Positions 7,870-20,100 of a DNA stretch of 64,000 nt are shown piece after piece. Each line of letters opens with the position of its first letter. Positions within the stretch are counted from its first letter, which is position 1. The notes under the pieces are model-generated. The model was not told the DNA's origin. It saw only the letters and a program-made list of their open reading frames with translations, and made no database searches. Source of the DNA: Aureococcus anophagefferens (lineage: Eukaryota; Sar; Pelagophyceae; Pelagomonadales; Pelagomonadaceae); NCBI RefSeq assembly GCF_000186865.1, contig NW_008705568.1, positions 93,254-157,253 of the forward strand. Reading direction: 5' to 3'. The position numbers and the translations under genes were made by a program.

Positions 7870-10800
7870 ATGGGCGCGTCGCTGTCGCGGCGCGGGGCGT
7901 CGCCCGTCGAGGGCGCGCCCGAGGCCCCCGAGGCGCCCGAGGCCAAGCGCCCCTCGAGGGAGGAGGTGCAGTTCACGCGCGTGCTGGAGGACGGCCACAA
8001 CGTGACCGCGATCCTCGCCTTCGCGGGCTACCGCAACGTGCTCACGCTCGAGGCGCTCTGCCCGCGCGCGCGGCGCCTGATCCGCGGCGCGCGCGTCGAG
8101 CTCGACGTGTCCAACGAGACGAACCTGGTCGTGGCCGTCAAGGCCGCGGCGCGCGCCGAGCTCTTCGAGGCGCGGCGCGCGGGCGCGATCAACGCGGACA
8201 CACGCTTCCACTTCTCGTTTGCAGCCGCCGACGGCCGGCACTGCGCTAGCGACGTCGTCTACCGCGACGACCGCGCGCTGCTGCTGTCCCCGCGCGCTCG
8301 CGCGCCAGCCCTGGTGGAAGGATTCCGCGGCGCGGATGTCGACGCGGCGCGGTCGGCGTGCGCCGTCGCCGCCAAGGAGCGGCGGCGCGCAGCGCTGATT
8401 TCCTTGGGCGTCTTTGAGGTCGACCTTTCCTCGCGCGACGCCGCGGGCACCGCTGCGCGGCAGAGCCTCATGCTCCGGTCGCAAGGACTGACGCAGGGCT
8501 CACCTGGGACGGATGCTGGCGGGTCCGAGGCGGCCGCGCCGGAGGACGCCGCAAAGCTCGTCGACGCGCTGGGAGGCCCTGTCCTCGTACCTCGACGCCT
8601 GCAGCTCGCTGCTGGTCGCCGCCAGATATCGCGGCAGGGGCAAACGCACGGCACTGCGGCACACTTGGACAAGGCGTTGAAAGCTGCCGCGCACGCGTCT
8701 GCCGTGCTCGACGAAGCCTCATTGCGGCGCCTCGTCGTGCATTGCTTCCGGATCATGACTAAGGACGGATTGTGGATCTCGCATAGCAAGCAGTTTTTCC
8801 TCGCGGCCTGTGGCGCGGCTGGCATCAGCGCGGATGCCCATGTCGTCTGGCAGGAGCTCCTGTCGGGCATCCTCCTACCTTTGAGTGCCGAGTTCGCGCC
8901 CGAGCGAAGCGGCGCCCTCCTGCGCGCCGACGGCGACGTGCGAGAGGGTGACGTTGCGTACGTCTCGATTGTCGACTTCTTATTGCCTGCGGTATTCGCT
9001 TTTGCCGCTGTATCGCTCGCGAGTGACGCCGCCGCGGTGTTCTCTCCGTCACATTCCTTATCCGGCATGACGTTCGAGCGGTTTGCTATTCGGCAGCTGA
9101 AGGATCGATTAGTTGAAGTCGGCTGGTCAATAGCTCTCGCGATTTTGGACCGCCTTGGAGTGCAGCGCGATGGCGAGACGTCCGGCGAAGCCGGCAAGCA
9201 GCGCGTGTCGGAGGCCGTGCGGAGTCTTCTTAGCGAGGAGCGCGTCCATGCTCTCGCCGCCGGCGACGAAGTCGAAGTCGCTGAGGGCGGGGATCCCGAC
9301 CCACCGCGGCTCAGCCCGATCGAATGGATCCGCGGAACCGTCGTCTCGATCAAAGAGACCAAGAAGGCCGTCGTCCGCGTCGGCGAAGAGGAAAAGGAGG
9401 TCTTTCTCGGTTCGCTGCGCGTCATCGAAGAACGACCGTGCGCCGCGGTCGTGCTCCTAGGCCACGCTCTCGTTGACCATCGGAATGACATCGTGATGCA
9501 GATCCTCCAGTCGCTCCATGCGCCGCTCTCGTACGTCGTTGGAGAACCAGGCAAGAATATCTCAGTTCGCAGTGACACACGCTGTACCGTCTTGGACCAT
9601 GCCATCGTCTCGAAAAACATCGTGGGCATCGGTCTGCTTTGGAAAGCCTGCGTACCCTTGCCTGCCGAGAAAGGTGGGACTGCGAGTGCGTGGAAAGCGG
9701 TTCGAGGCTCGAGCCACTCCTTAGAATCAGTCACAACGGATCGTCTTCCCTGTTCTCCATCCGAACGCGCTGATCTTTTCTCAGCTTTGCGACAAGGACC
9801 CGGCGTATTGAAATCCACGTCCAACTCCTGGCGTGCTTTTGAGGACGAGGATTTGCAGAACGAGGAATTCATCGAAGAAAATCCGGATGTATTCGCGTGC
9901 ATCAATGGCGATCTCCAAGGCGTTCGCAAAGCCCTGGCACAGTGCCGTGCGGGTGCGCTGCGCGCACGTCTCGTTTCACGCCCGTGGCAGCTGCTCTCAT
10001 CTCTCTGGCGAGCGGAGACATCTGATGATGCTGATCCGCGCGACGAGGCTCAGAGTCTGTACGTTATTACTCGAGAATACCTACTTTTATTTGCGTGCAA
10101 GATGGGCCACGACCACCTCGTCCCCGAACTCCTCGATCACAGCACTGCAGCGGTCGACATCATGACTCCCTTGATTGTCGCCCTCGCCGAGGGACACCAT
10201 CGTTGCGTTGAACGCCTGTTGGCGAGCACAGGGCCCACCCTGGAATACTTCATCTCTGCCTCCACGCCTGACGCTCCAGCCGCGCGAACATTGCTGACGT
10301 ACAGGGTCATCTCCGTTGCTATCGATGTTGGCAACGCTGCGGCCATCGACCTTCTGCGCTCCGTGGGCGTCATGTTACACTCCGAGTTTTGGAATTTCAC
10401 AGTCCTCGAGATCGCGTGTCGGGTGGGACAGGACGGCTGTGTACGTGCGCTGCTACACGATCAAGCCATCTTCGAGAGCGTCCGCAACCGTCGCTCGGAC
10501 GCGTTGTACATCGCCGCGCACTACGGACGTGCATCGGTGTTAGGCGTCCTCTTGGAGAGCTTCAATCTGTCGCATGTGAAGGTGGATTCAACTTTCTCCG
10601 ACCCTATTCTCGTGGCCGCAGTATCGAGCAAGTCCTTGCCGACCGTTGAGCTTCTTTTACAACAGCCGGACGTCGACATAAACCATTCGCGCGAAGGAGG
10701 CCAGACACCGCTCATGGTGGCAGCTCGCACACTGAACTTTGGTGCTGCAGCTGCGCTTTTGGCCCGCGGCGCCCGTGTCGGCGAGCCCAGAGGCCCAGAT

Positions 10801-11349
10801 GCGATATTCTTGGATGATACTGATTACCTTCTGAAGAACTACGGAGACGACGTATGTGCTGCCAAAGACGTCCTCCGACTCCTGCTTCAAGAGCGACCTC
10901 ATTTGGTTTCGAACTTTCTTAGCTACGCGGTTTACCATTTCAATCACCTTCACGAAGATTTGATCGAGGCGTTTCTCGAATTCGGCGCAAACGCTTCGCA
11001 AACGGACTCCACCGGGCTTACGGTGCTCCACGCGTTAGCCTACCTCGCCACGTATTTCAAGGAAAGCTATGTGGAACAAAAACGATATTTGCAGTGTATA
11101 GATGCTCTCGTGCTGCACGGCGCCGACGTGTCTGCGAAGACGACCGCGCCCGCTACGGACACGAACTCATCGTTTTACTTCTTAGTGGATCCAGCTTGTC
11201 CGCTCGACGCCGGCATGACGCCGTTAGACGTCGCCGCGAAGTGTGGGAAACCAGACCGGCGCGAAGCGGTCACGAAATATTTCGCAGCCGCGATTCGCAA
11301 GCGCGACGCGGCCGCCGGACGAACTCCGAGAGTCGAGACTGGATCCTAA
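7870..11349 (+). CDS. large ankyrin-repeat protein with probable Tudor-like segment
   Basis: 1,159 residues in one open frame. The start MGASLSRR fits an N-myristoylation site. The first 200 residues include an F-box-like or leucine-rich stretch (VTAILAFAGYRNVLTLEAL). Around residues 455-510, AAGDEVEVAEG...RGTVVSIKETKKAVVRVGEE looks like a small Tudor/SH3-like barrel. From about residue 650 to the end are degenerate ankyrin repeats (for example GGQTPLMVAARTLNFGAAAA, GADVSAKTTAPATDTNSSF, GMTPLDVAAKCG). Probably a protein-protein scaffold. From about 8700 on, the gene is clearly less GC-rich at third positions than all neighbours, which suggests a different evolutionary history or weaker expression. 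Converges on the polyketide synthase. Confidence 0.85.
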   Translation: MGASLSRRGASPVEGAPEAPEAPEAKRPSREEVQFTRVLEDGHNVTAILAFAGYRNVLTLEALCPRARRLIRGARVELDVSNETNLVVAVKAAARAELFEARRAGAINADTRFHFSFAAADGRHCASDVVYRDDRALLLSPRARAPALVEGFRGADVDAARSACAVAAKERRRAALISLGVFEVDLSSRDAAGTAARQSLMLRSQGLTQGSPGTDAGGSEAAAPEDAAKLVDALGGPVLVPRRLQLAAGRRQISRQGQTHGTAAHLDKALKAAAHASAVLDEASLRRLVVHCFRIMTKDGLWISHSKQFFLAACGAAGISADAHVVWQELLSGILLPLSAEFAPERSGALLRADGDVREGDVAYVSIVDFLLPAVFAFAAVSLASDAAAVFSPSHSLSGMTFERFAIRQLKDRLVEVGWSIALAILDRLGVQRDGETSGEAGKQRVSEAVRSLLSEERVHALAAGDEVEVAEGGDPDPPRLSPIEWIRGTVVSIKETKKAVVRVGEEEKEVFLGSLRVIEERPCAAVVLLGHALVDHRNDIVMQILQSLHAPLSYVVGEPGKNISVRSDTRCTVLDHAIVSKNIVGIGLLWKACVPLPAEKGGTASAWKAVRGSSHSLESVTTDRLPCSPSERADLFSALRQGPGVLKSTSNSWRAFEDEDLQNEEFIEENPDVFACINGDLQGVRKALAQCRAGALRARLVSRPWQLLSSLWRAETSDDADPRDEAQSLYVITREYLLLFACKMGHDHLVPELLDHSTAAVDIMTPLIVALAEGHHRCVERLLASTGPTLEYFISASTPDAPAARTLLTYRVISVAIDVGNAAAIDLLRSVGVMLHSEFWNFTVLEIACRVGQDGCVRALLHDQAIFESVRNRRSDALYIAAHYGRASVLGVLLESFNLSHVKVDSTFSDPILVAAVSSKSLPTVELLLQQPDVDINHSREGGQTPLMVAARTLNFGAAAALLARGARVGEPRGPDAIFLDDTDYLLKNYGDDVCAAKDVLRLLLQERPHLVSNFLSYAVYHFNHLHEDLIEAFLEFGANASQTDSTGLTVLHALAYLATYFKESYVEQKRYLQCIDALVLHGADVSAKTTAPATDTNSSFYFLVDPACPLDAGMTPLDVAAKCGKPDRREAVTKYFAAAIRKRDAAAGRTPRVETGS

Positions 11350-11451
11350 GTTCCCTCAGCCTCCTCGATAAATAACAGGCACACAACGTTAACAGCGAGA
11401 GCGATGGGATGCGCGGCGGCCGGGGTTCGGGCCCGGCGGCGCGCGGGGGAG

Positions 11452-14110
11452 CTACTTGCGGTTGGACATGTCCACGAAGTCGAGCACGGTCGCGCAGATC
11501 GCGTCGATCTTCGGCTTGTCTAAGAGCATGTGCATGTGGTTTGAGGGGCAGTCGACGACGGTGACGTTGGGGACGCCCGCGGACGCCCAGGCGTAGAGAT
11601 GGGGCGCCGCGTCCGCGTCGCCGTCCTTGAGCATCTTGACCGCGCGCCGCTCGGACGCGCGGAAGAGCACGAGGTCCGCGTCGAGCTTCGACGTCGCCTT
11701 GTCGTAGACGCTGGTCGTCGACGTGCGGAGCGTGCTAATGAAGGCGTCGGCGCCCGCCGTGAGGTGGTGGGCGACCGTCGCCTTGTTCTCGGCCTCCGAC
11801 TTGGCCGCGTCGTAGCCGAGGAAGTGGATGCCGAGCGACGGCAGGAGCGCGAGGAACGCGTCGACGCGCTGGTCCGCGGTCATCGCCGCCCAGCCCTCCG
11901 GGAAGGTGCGGTTGCGCCCCAGCAGCAGCTCCGCGGCGCCCTCGGCGGGCGCGTAGGAGCAGTCGAGGTCGAACTGGGACGGCTCGGGCCCGTCGAGCGC
12001 GAAGACGGCCGCGGCGCGCTTGCCGAGCGGCGCGAGGCGCAGCGCGGTCTCGACGGCGAGCCAGCCGCCGACGCTCAGGCCGCCGACGAAGCAGGCCGCG
12101 TCGTTGTCCGGCACGGCGGCGGCGATGAGCGGCGCCATGTCGCGCGCCATGTCGCCGACGGCCGCGCCGTCGCGGCGGTCGACGCCGTAGACGCGGAGGT
12201 GCGGCGCGATCTCGCGGCCGAGCTGGGCGAAGATGGCGCTATCGCCCTGGCCGCCGCTCCAGAGGAAGAGGGCGCCGCGCTGCGTCGGCCGCCGCGGCCC
12301 GAAGGCCACGAGGAGCGACGACGCCTCGACGTCGGCCGCGTCGCCGCCGCCGCCGTCGTCGCCCCGGTCCGCGAGGAGCGCGACGATGGCGTCGGCGGCC
12401 AAATCGACGGTGGGGTAGTCGAAGAGGAAGGTCGGCGAGATGGCGACCTTGAAGGCGCGCTTGAGCGCGCGCGAGAGCTCCGTCGCCGCGATGGAGTCGA
12501 CGCCCGCGTCGTCGAACGACGCGTCGACGCCGTCGGCGAGGTCCGCGCCGGAGAGCTCGCCGACGATGCGCCGCACCTCGGCCTTGACGCCCGCGGCGTC
12601 GAACTGCGCCGCGGCGCCCGGCGCCGCGGCGGCCGGCGCGGCCCGCGCGCCGACGGCGTCGGGCGCGGCGTCCGCGTGCGCGTCGATGCCGTAGACCAAC
12701 GGCTCGACGACCTCGAGCCAGGGGTAGCTCACGCGGCCGCGGTAGAGCGTGCGCTTCTCGACGTCAAAGTAGGTCACGTCGTTGGCCGCCTCGGGCGCCG
12801 CGGCGCCGCCGCGCGCGAAACGCGCGTGCGCGACGATGCCCGAGAACCCGAAGCTGCCGACGCCGACGACGGCGTCGCCCGCGTCGAAGCAGGGCGTCGC
12901 CGTCGCCTCCGCCGCGGGGATGGACAACGCCTTCTTCGTGGCGTTGGCGAGCTGGCCGTTGAGCGTCCGCAGGAGCGGGTTCGGCGGCAGCGCGCGCGTC
13001 TTCGCGGCGCCCAGGAGCGCGGCGACGCCCGCGAAGCCCGCGGCGGGCTCCAGGTGGCCGAGGTAGGCCTTGACGCCGCTGAGCACGATGGGGGCCGCGA
13101 GCTTCGCGGGCTTCTCCGCGTGGGACGCGAGCGCGGCCATCTCGATGGGGTCGCCGAGCGCCGTGCCCGTGCCGTGCGTCTCGACGTTCGTCAAAGTGAG
13201 CTTCGGCGCCTGGTCGAGGGCCAGCGCGAGGAGCTCGCGCTGCGCGACGGCCGACGGCGCCGTGATCGACGCCGTGCGCCCGTCGCTGCGCAGGGACGTC
13301 GCCGGCAGGAGCACGCCGCCGTGGAGGGCGACGTCGGCGACGCCGTCTAAAGCCTCTTGCCGCCGGATGAGCACGGCGACGACGCCCTCGCCGCGCGCGT
13401 AGCCGTCCGCGCGGCCGTCGAAGGTGTGGCACCGGCCCCGCGGCGACAGCATGCCCGCGCGCTCCACGACCTCTGTGACGGACGCGTCGATCATCGCGTT
13501 GACCGCGGACACCAACGCGGGCTCGTGGCGGTCCGTCGTCGCGTCGGCCAAGCGCGCCTCGTGCAAACACACGAGCGCCGTCGAGCAGGCCGTGTCCACG
13601 GTGAACGCCGCGCCCCGCAGGCCGAGCGCGTAGGGCAGCCGCCCCGCGGCGATGGCCGGGTTCGCGCCGGAGACCGCGTACGTCGACTGCATGAGCCGCG
13701 GGCTCCGGACGATGGCGCGCGCGAAGTCGTTCGTCTGCAGAGCCACAAAGTTGCCGACGGTCCAGGCGTCGTCGTGGGCGCGGATGGCCTGCTTCGTGAT
13801 GCCCGCGGCGTCCAACGCCTCGAAGCCCACCTCCATGAGCTGGCGCTGCTGCGGGTCCATGACCTTGGCCTCGGCGACGGCGACGCCGAAGAAGTCGCCG
13901 TCGAAGTCGATCCAGTGCTTCGTCTGAATAAACCCGCCGTAGGTCGCCGTGTGCGGCAGGTCGAGGCCCTCGAGGCCCGTCGACGTGAGCGACGAGTGGA
14001 CGCGGTCCAGCGGCAGGCGCCCCATGCCGCTGCAGCCGCCGCGGAGCGTCGCGTAGAAGCCGAGCGCGTTCGCGCCGACGTCGCCGACGGACAGCTTGCC
14101 CGTGATCGAC
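11452..14110 (-). other. PKS domains: KS5, ACP9, terminal thioesterase
   Basis: KS5 has DPQQRQLMEVGFEAL, DTACSTALVCLH, HGTGTALGDPIEMA and GHLEPAAG. ACP9 has DDAGVDSIAATEL. The last 290 residues are an alpha/beta hydrolase thioesterase with nucleophile motif GGLSVGG, aspartate region FALDGPEP and a C-terminal His in CPSNHMHML, so chain release by hydrolysis or cyclisation is expected. Confidence 0.85.
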
Positions 14111-17100
14111 GACAGGAGCAGCGGCGACCGCTCCGGCGCCGCGAGGGCGAGCCCGCTCGCGGGCTCGTCGTCGGACTCGTCGTCGGAGTCGGAGTCGTCG
14201 CCGCCGCCCTGGAGCTCGAGGACCATGGTTATCAGCGCCTTGCGGAGGTCCGACACCGTCGGGTACTCGAAGAGCGCGACCTCCGGGAGCTCGATGCCCA
14301 GCGCGCTGTTGAGCTGGTTCACAAAGTCCGTCAGGCCCATGCTGTCGACGCCCATCTCCATGAAGGGCACCTCGTCGTTCGCCGGGTCGTACTTCTCCAT
14401 GATGTTCTCGATGGTCTGCTTGAGGGCCGCCTCGACGACGGGGCCGACGTCCGCCTTCGGCGCCTTCTCCTTCTTGACCTTCTTCTCCTTGGGCTTCTTC
14501 TCCTTCTTCTCCTTCTTCTTCTTCTCGGGCTGAGGCTTTTTGGACGGGTCGTCCTTGAGGTGGAGCTGCTTGGGCACGAAGGACAGGAACGCCTCGGGCA
14601 GCACGCTCAGCGACGGGCAGAGGTCGCCGCCGACGGCCGACCGGAGGATCCGCTCCATCCTCTCCAGCGGCGTCCACTGGGGCGCCGTGCCCACGGCCTC
14701 CTGGTGCATGCCCACGCCCTCGATGGCGAGCCACTGCAGCGCCGACGACCGCCGGCCGCCGCCGCGGCTGCCGAGCGCGTCGTCGTCGAGCGCGCCCGAG
14801 CTGTGCGCGTAGGCCGTCTGGCCCGGGCCGCCGAGGATGACCGTCGCCGACGTGAAGTGGACGACGTCGTCGACGAGGCCCCGCAGGAACCCGAGGTTCG
14901 ACGCCTTGGGCCCCGTGACCTTGTCGACCATCCACCGCTCGACCTTGCTGAGGAGCGTGTCGTGGAGCACGCCCGCGGCGTGCACGACGCCGCCGAAGGT
15001 CAGCGCCGACGACGAGAAGACCGCGGACACGGCCTCGTTGAGGCCCGCGAGGCTCCCCGACGTGTCGACGCCGGCGACGAGGTGCGCGCGCTTCCGGAGG
15101 CGGCCGACGCGCGTCACCAGCGCGTCCTTGTCGAAGACCTTGATCCGCGGGCTCCGCGTCGCGATGACGACGTCGCCCTGGAGGTCCATCAGCAGCGCCG
15201 CGGAGACCAAGCCGAGGGCGCCCGTGCCGCCCGTGACGGCCCAGGCGCCGCGAAGCTCGCTCCGCTCGTCGGCCGTCGACGACGCCGTCTCGACCAGCGA
15301 CGGCACCAAGACGCCCGAGTTCGACGTCAGGACGCAGTCCTTGGCCGCCGGCGCCTCGCAGAGCTCCTCGAGCTGCGCGGCGCCGCTGCCGCAGCGCAGC
15401 ACGGCGCTCGAGAGCTTGAGCCGCGGCTCCTCGACGCGCGCGACCCGCAGCTGCGCGTGGAACGCGTTGAGCGACCGGTCCTTGAGCAGCACGACCGTGT
15501 GCGGCACCTTCGCCTCCGCCGCGTAGAGCGTGCCGACGGCGAGGTCGAGCACGTCGCGGGGGAAGGCCAGCACGAGCACGCCCGGCGTCCGCCCCGGCGT
15601 CGACACGGCCGTCCACGCGTCCGCGCCGACCTTGGCGGCCGCGTCGTCGAAGACGAGGACGGACACGTGGTGCGCCGCGGGCGACGCGAGGGGCCCGTCG
15701 GCCGTGAGCGCCCGCGACGCCTCCTTGCGCTGGCCCAGGCCGTCCGGGTGCGGGCTCGGCGACCGGCCGAGCCAGTCGCCGTAGGGCTCCTCGCGGCCGG
15801 GGACGCCGACGGCGCCGACGTACTTCCGCCAGTCGCCCGCGCAGTCCTCCACAAAGTCCGTCCAGGCGCAGACGTCGTTGACGGACACGTGCTGGACGCG
15901 CCGGATGATCTTCGTGAGCTGCGGCTGCACGGCCTTGTCGCCGACGAGGGCGAGGAACGTCGACGCGAAGAAGTCGAAGGACGTCGTGTCCTGCGAGTTG
16001 CCGGCCTTGGGCAGCTTCTTGAGCACGCCGTCGAACTCGGACTTGGGCCGCGTGAGGAAGTGGCAGAACGTGTTCGCGAGGAAGGACGCGAAGGGGATGT
16101 TCGACGCCGACAGGGGCGTCGCCTCCTTCCTCACGTCGAGATCGGCGCGCAGGATGCACGCGCGCCGCTGCCCCTTGACCCAGATGCCCGTCAGGTCGCC
16201 CTCCTCGAAGACGCCCATGGTCCGGTTGACGATGGACGTCTCCTTGGAGAAGCCGTAGCACAGCAAGGCCACGTCGGCGCGGACCTTCGTGAGGCCCGAC
16301 GCCTGGGGCGTCTCGACGAGGAGGCACGGGTTGCTCGCGTCGGCGTCGTAGCCGTGGATCTTGCCGTGGACGATGCAGGCGCGGCCGAAGCGCGTCGCCG
16401 CGTAGTACTGGTCGCTCACGGCGGGCCGCTTGCGCCGGTCCGTCGTGTACGCGGGCGCCATCTTCGCGACCGCGAGCATCTTCGAGATCTCGTCCCAGGC
16501 GTCGAACGCGCGCCCCGCGTCCAGGAGCCAGACCGCGCAGCGCGGCAGCACGGAGTGGCGGTGGCGGCACACGAGCGTGATGGCCTTGGCGCCGTGCTCC
16601 AGGCCGGTCCGCACGTTCTCGACGCCGTAGGCGCCGTGGCCCGCGATGACGAGGTCGCGGCCCGCCATCTCGCACGGCCGCATGTCGCCGCAGACGCCGT
16701 AGGAGTCGTAGCCGCCGTAGTGCGCCGGCGCCATGGGGGCCAGCGTCGGCGACCGCAGGGACCCACAGGCGAAGATGACGCCCTAGAAGACGGAGGACTT
16801 CTGGAGGCCCCGGCCCGGCGCGGCCTCGCGCGCGGCCTTGGACCAGTCCGTCCAGTCGACGCCGCAGTCCTTGGACGGCCAGGGCTCGTAGGTGACGCTC
16901 GTCACCTCGCGGAAGATGGACGTCTTCTTGTCGATGCCCATGCGCAGCGCGAAGCCCGTGATGGACTTGACAACCTCGTCCGCGGGCTGGAAGTTCGACT
17001 CGTCGGCGACGTGCGGCGACTGGTCCTCGAGGTCCAGCGTGTAGGTGAGCTTGCCCGTCTGCACCTTGGACGTCAGGTTCGCCATGGTCACCCAGACGCC

Positions 17101-20100
17101 GCCCAGGAACCCCTCGAGCTCGAAGAGCTCGAAGTCGATGTGGCGCCGCGTCAACGCGCCGCCGCTGAGCACGCCGTCCAAGCCGCCGCCGACGATCAAA
17201 ACCTTGTCGTTGCCGTAGTCCCAGGCGTCGCGCGTGTCCTCCGGCGGCGTCGCCAGGGACTCCCGGCCCCAGACGACCTCGTAGGTCTTGATGGGCTTTT
17301 CCGGTTCGGGCTCCGCGGCCGCGTCCGCGGGGACGTGGACCTGGCCGCAACACGTGGGCTTCGTCGAGCACACGAGCTCGAAGCGGTACTTCGTCGGGTA
17401 GGGCGGCAGCGCCTCCGCCACGGGCACGAGCGCGCGCACGTCCTCGTCGCTCAGGTCCTCGGCGCCCGAGAGCCGCGTGTGCGCGATGGAGCCCGAGAAG
17501 CCGAAGGACGACACGCCGCCCTGCTTGACGAGGCTCGCCTCGAAGGACGGCTCGGGCGTCGCGTCCGTCGCGCCGAAGAATTTCGTCGCGAAGTGGCCCA
17601 GGCGCGAGTTGAGCAGGTGGAGCTTCGCCTGGGGCGCGAGGATGGCCTTGGAGAGCGCGCAGACTTTGAGGACCGTGAGGCCGAAACCGCCCGAGCACGT
17701 CTCCGAGTGGCCCACGTTCGCCTTGACGGCCGTCGTCGTCGGGTGCTCCGCCGACTTGAGCGCCGCCAGCGCGCCAATCTCGATGGGGTCGCCGAGGGCC
17801 GTGCCCGTGCCGTGGAGCTCCACGTGGCCCGGGTTCTTGGAGCGCGCGTCCGATAAAGCTTCCCTGAGCAGCTCCTGCTGGGCCAGGCCGCTCGGCGCCG
17901 TCAGGCTCGCGGACACGCCGTCGGAGCGCACGGCCGACGCCGCGAGCCGCGCGTCGACGGGCGACGCCTTCTTCTCGTCGATGAGGAGCAACCCCGCGCA
18001 GCCCTCGGAGCGCACGTAGCCGTCGGCGAGCTCGTCCAGCGTGTGGCACTGGCCCTTCGTCGAGAGCATGCCCGCCTTGGCGACGCCCACGGTCATGGCC
18101 GCCAGTAAATTGAGATTCACGGCGACCACGAGCGCCGCCTCGGACGTCGACGACAGGTCCAGCCCGCCGCGGGCCAGGTGGCAGCACACGAGCGCCGTCG
18201 AGCACGCCGTCGTCACGGACGCGGACGCGCCGCGGAGCCCCAGCACGTAGGGCAGGCGGCCGGAGGCGACGGCGTGGTTCGCGCCCGTCGCCAAATAGGT
18301 CGGGCCGACGCCCGAGTCGGGCCGCCGCGCCAGGTCGTAGAAATCCGACGTCTGGACGCCGACGTAGGACCCGATGTCCGCGTCGACCATGGCCTCCAAC
18401 GAATAGCCGCCCTCGTCGCGCAGGGCCCGCGCGCCGACCTCGAGCGCCAATCGTTGCTGCGGGTCCATGCCCTTGGACTCGGCCTTCGTTAATGCGAAGT
18501 CGTCCATGGCGAAGTACTCGACGTCGTCGACGGAGAGGAACCCGCCGTACGTCGCGGCGCCGGGGTAATCTTTCACGACGGACCAGGCCTCGTCGCGGCG
18601 GTGGAGCGGCAGGAACTGGACGGCGTTGCCGCCGTTTCCGTGGCAGGCCGCCAGGTGCCGCAGACCGCTGAAGCCGTCGCCGATGACGGGCGTCCGCATG
18701 TCCGCGCCGATCAGGAGCGCGTACTTGCCCCGGCCGCCCTTGTCGACCTTGGCGACGATCTTGCGGTCCTTGACGACGGCGCCCTCGCCCAGGAACTTCT
18801 GCAGCGCGTTCACCGTCGGGTAGTCGAAGAGGAGCGTCGGCGGCAGCTCCGTGTTGCCCAGGGCCTTGGCGAAGCGGTCCATGAGCTCTCCCACGACGAA
18901 GCTGTCCAACCCGTGGTCCATGAGGGGCTTGTCCACGGGCACGACGCCGCCCATGACCTCGTTGACGATCTTGGCCACGGAGAACTTCTCGTGCTCCGCG
19001 CGCGGCCGCGGCGCCTCCGCGCCGTACGCGCGCGTGCTCCGCCGGTGGCACTGGCCGCGGCGGACCGCGTCCAATTGGGGGAAGCACGGCGCGCGCGACC
19101 GGAAGACGGCGACGCGGGGCTGCGCCGGCGCCGCGCCGTACAAACGGTCGTCGGCGTCGTCCATGGCCGGCGAGAACCGCGCGTGGGCGATGGTGCCCGA
19201 GAACCCAAAGGACGAGAGCCGCGCGCCCAGGACGTCGTCCTCCGTCGCGAGCGCCGGTTCGACAGGAGGCGCGAAGGGGTGCTGCTTGAGGAAGGAGCCG
19301 AGGTGGCCGTTGAGGCGTTTTAAGAGCGGGTTCGGCGGCATGGGCTTGCGCACGAGGGACGTCGCCGCGAGGGAGACGACGCCCGCGCCCGACGCGCCCG
19401 ACTCGAGATGGCCCATGATGGCCTTGAGGGACGTCGCGCGCGCGGGATTCTTCGCCTTGCCGCAGAGCGTGTTCGCCGCCGCGCCGACCTCGATGGGGTC
19501 GCCGAGCGCCGTGCCCGTGCCGTGCATCTCCAAACTCTCCACGGCGCCGTCGTAGTCCGATTCCGACGGCACGGCCTTGAGCAGCCGCCGCTGCGCGGAG
19601 CCGTTCGGCGCCGTGAGCGACGCCGAGAGGCCGTCCTGCATCGTCGCGGACCCGGCCAATTGGGCGCCGTTCTCCGCCTCCGGGTCGAGCACCAAGGTCA
19701 CGCAGCCCTCGCCGCGGACGTAGCCGTCGCCCTGGGCGTCGAGCGTGTGGCAGCGGCCCCGCGGCGAGATCATGCCCGCGATGGAGAACGCCGTCGACGC
19801 CGGCTCCGTGAGCAGGCCGACGGTCGCCGCGAGCGCCTGGTCGCACTCCTTCAGGCTCAGCGCGCCCGTGGCGACGTGGGCCGCCACGAGCGCGCTGCAG
19901 CACGCCGTGTCTAGGGCGAGACAGGGGCCCGTGAGGCCTAACACGAAGGACACGCGGCCGGACACGACGGACAGCGACCACGACGTGCCCGTGTACAAAT
20001 TCAGCTTCGGGTCGCCGACGATCGACGACGCCGACGCGAGCGCCCCGCCGCCGTAGCAGACGCCGCCGCAGCCCATGTAGACCGCGACGTGGCGCCCCGC

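Noticed and set aside
16770..16800. Small intron ending at TAG 16783
   Set aside because: Homology to the monooxygenase is continuous in the same frame on both sides; there is nothing to splice out.
13357..17856. 1,499-residue open frame on the + strand antisense to the PKS
   Set aside because: Arg/Val/Asp-rich composition typical of the complement of GC3-rich coding sequence; the minus strand carries KS, FMO and KR motifs.
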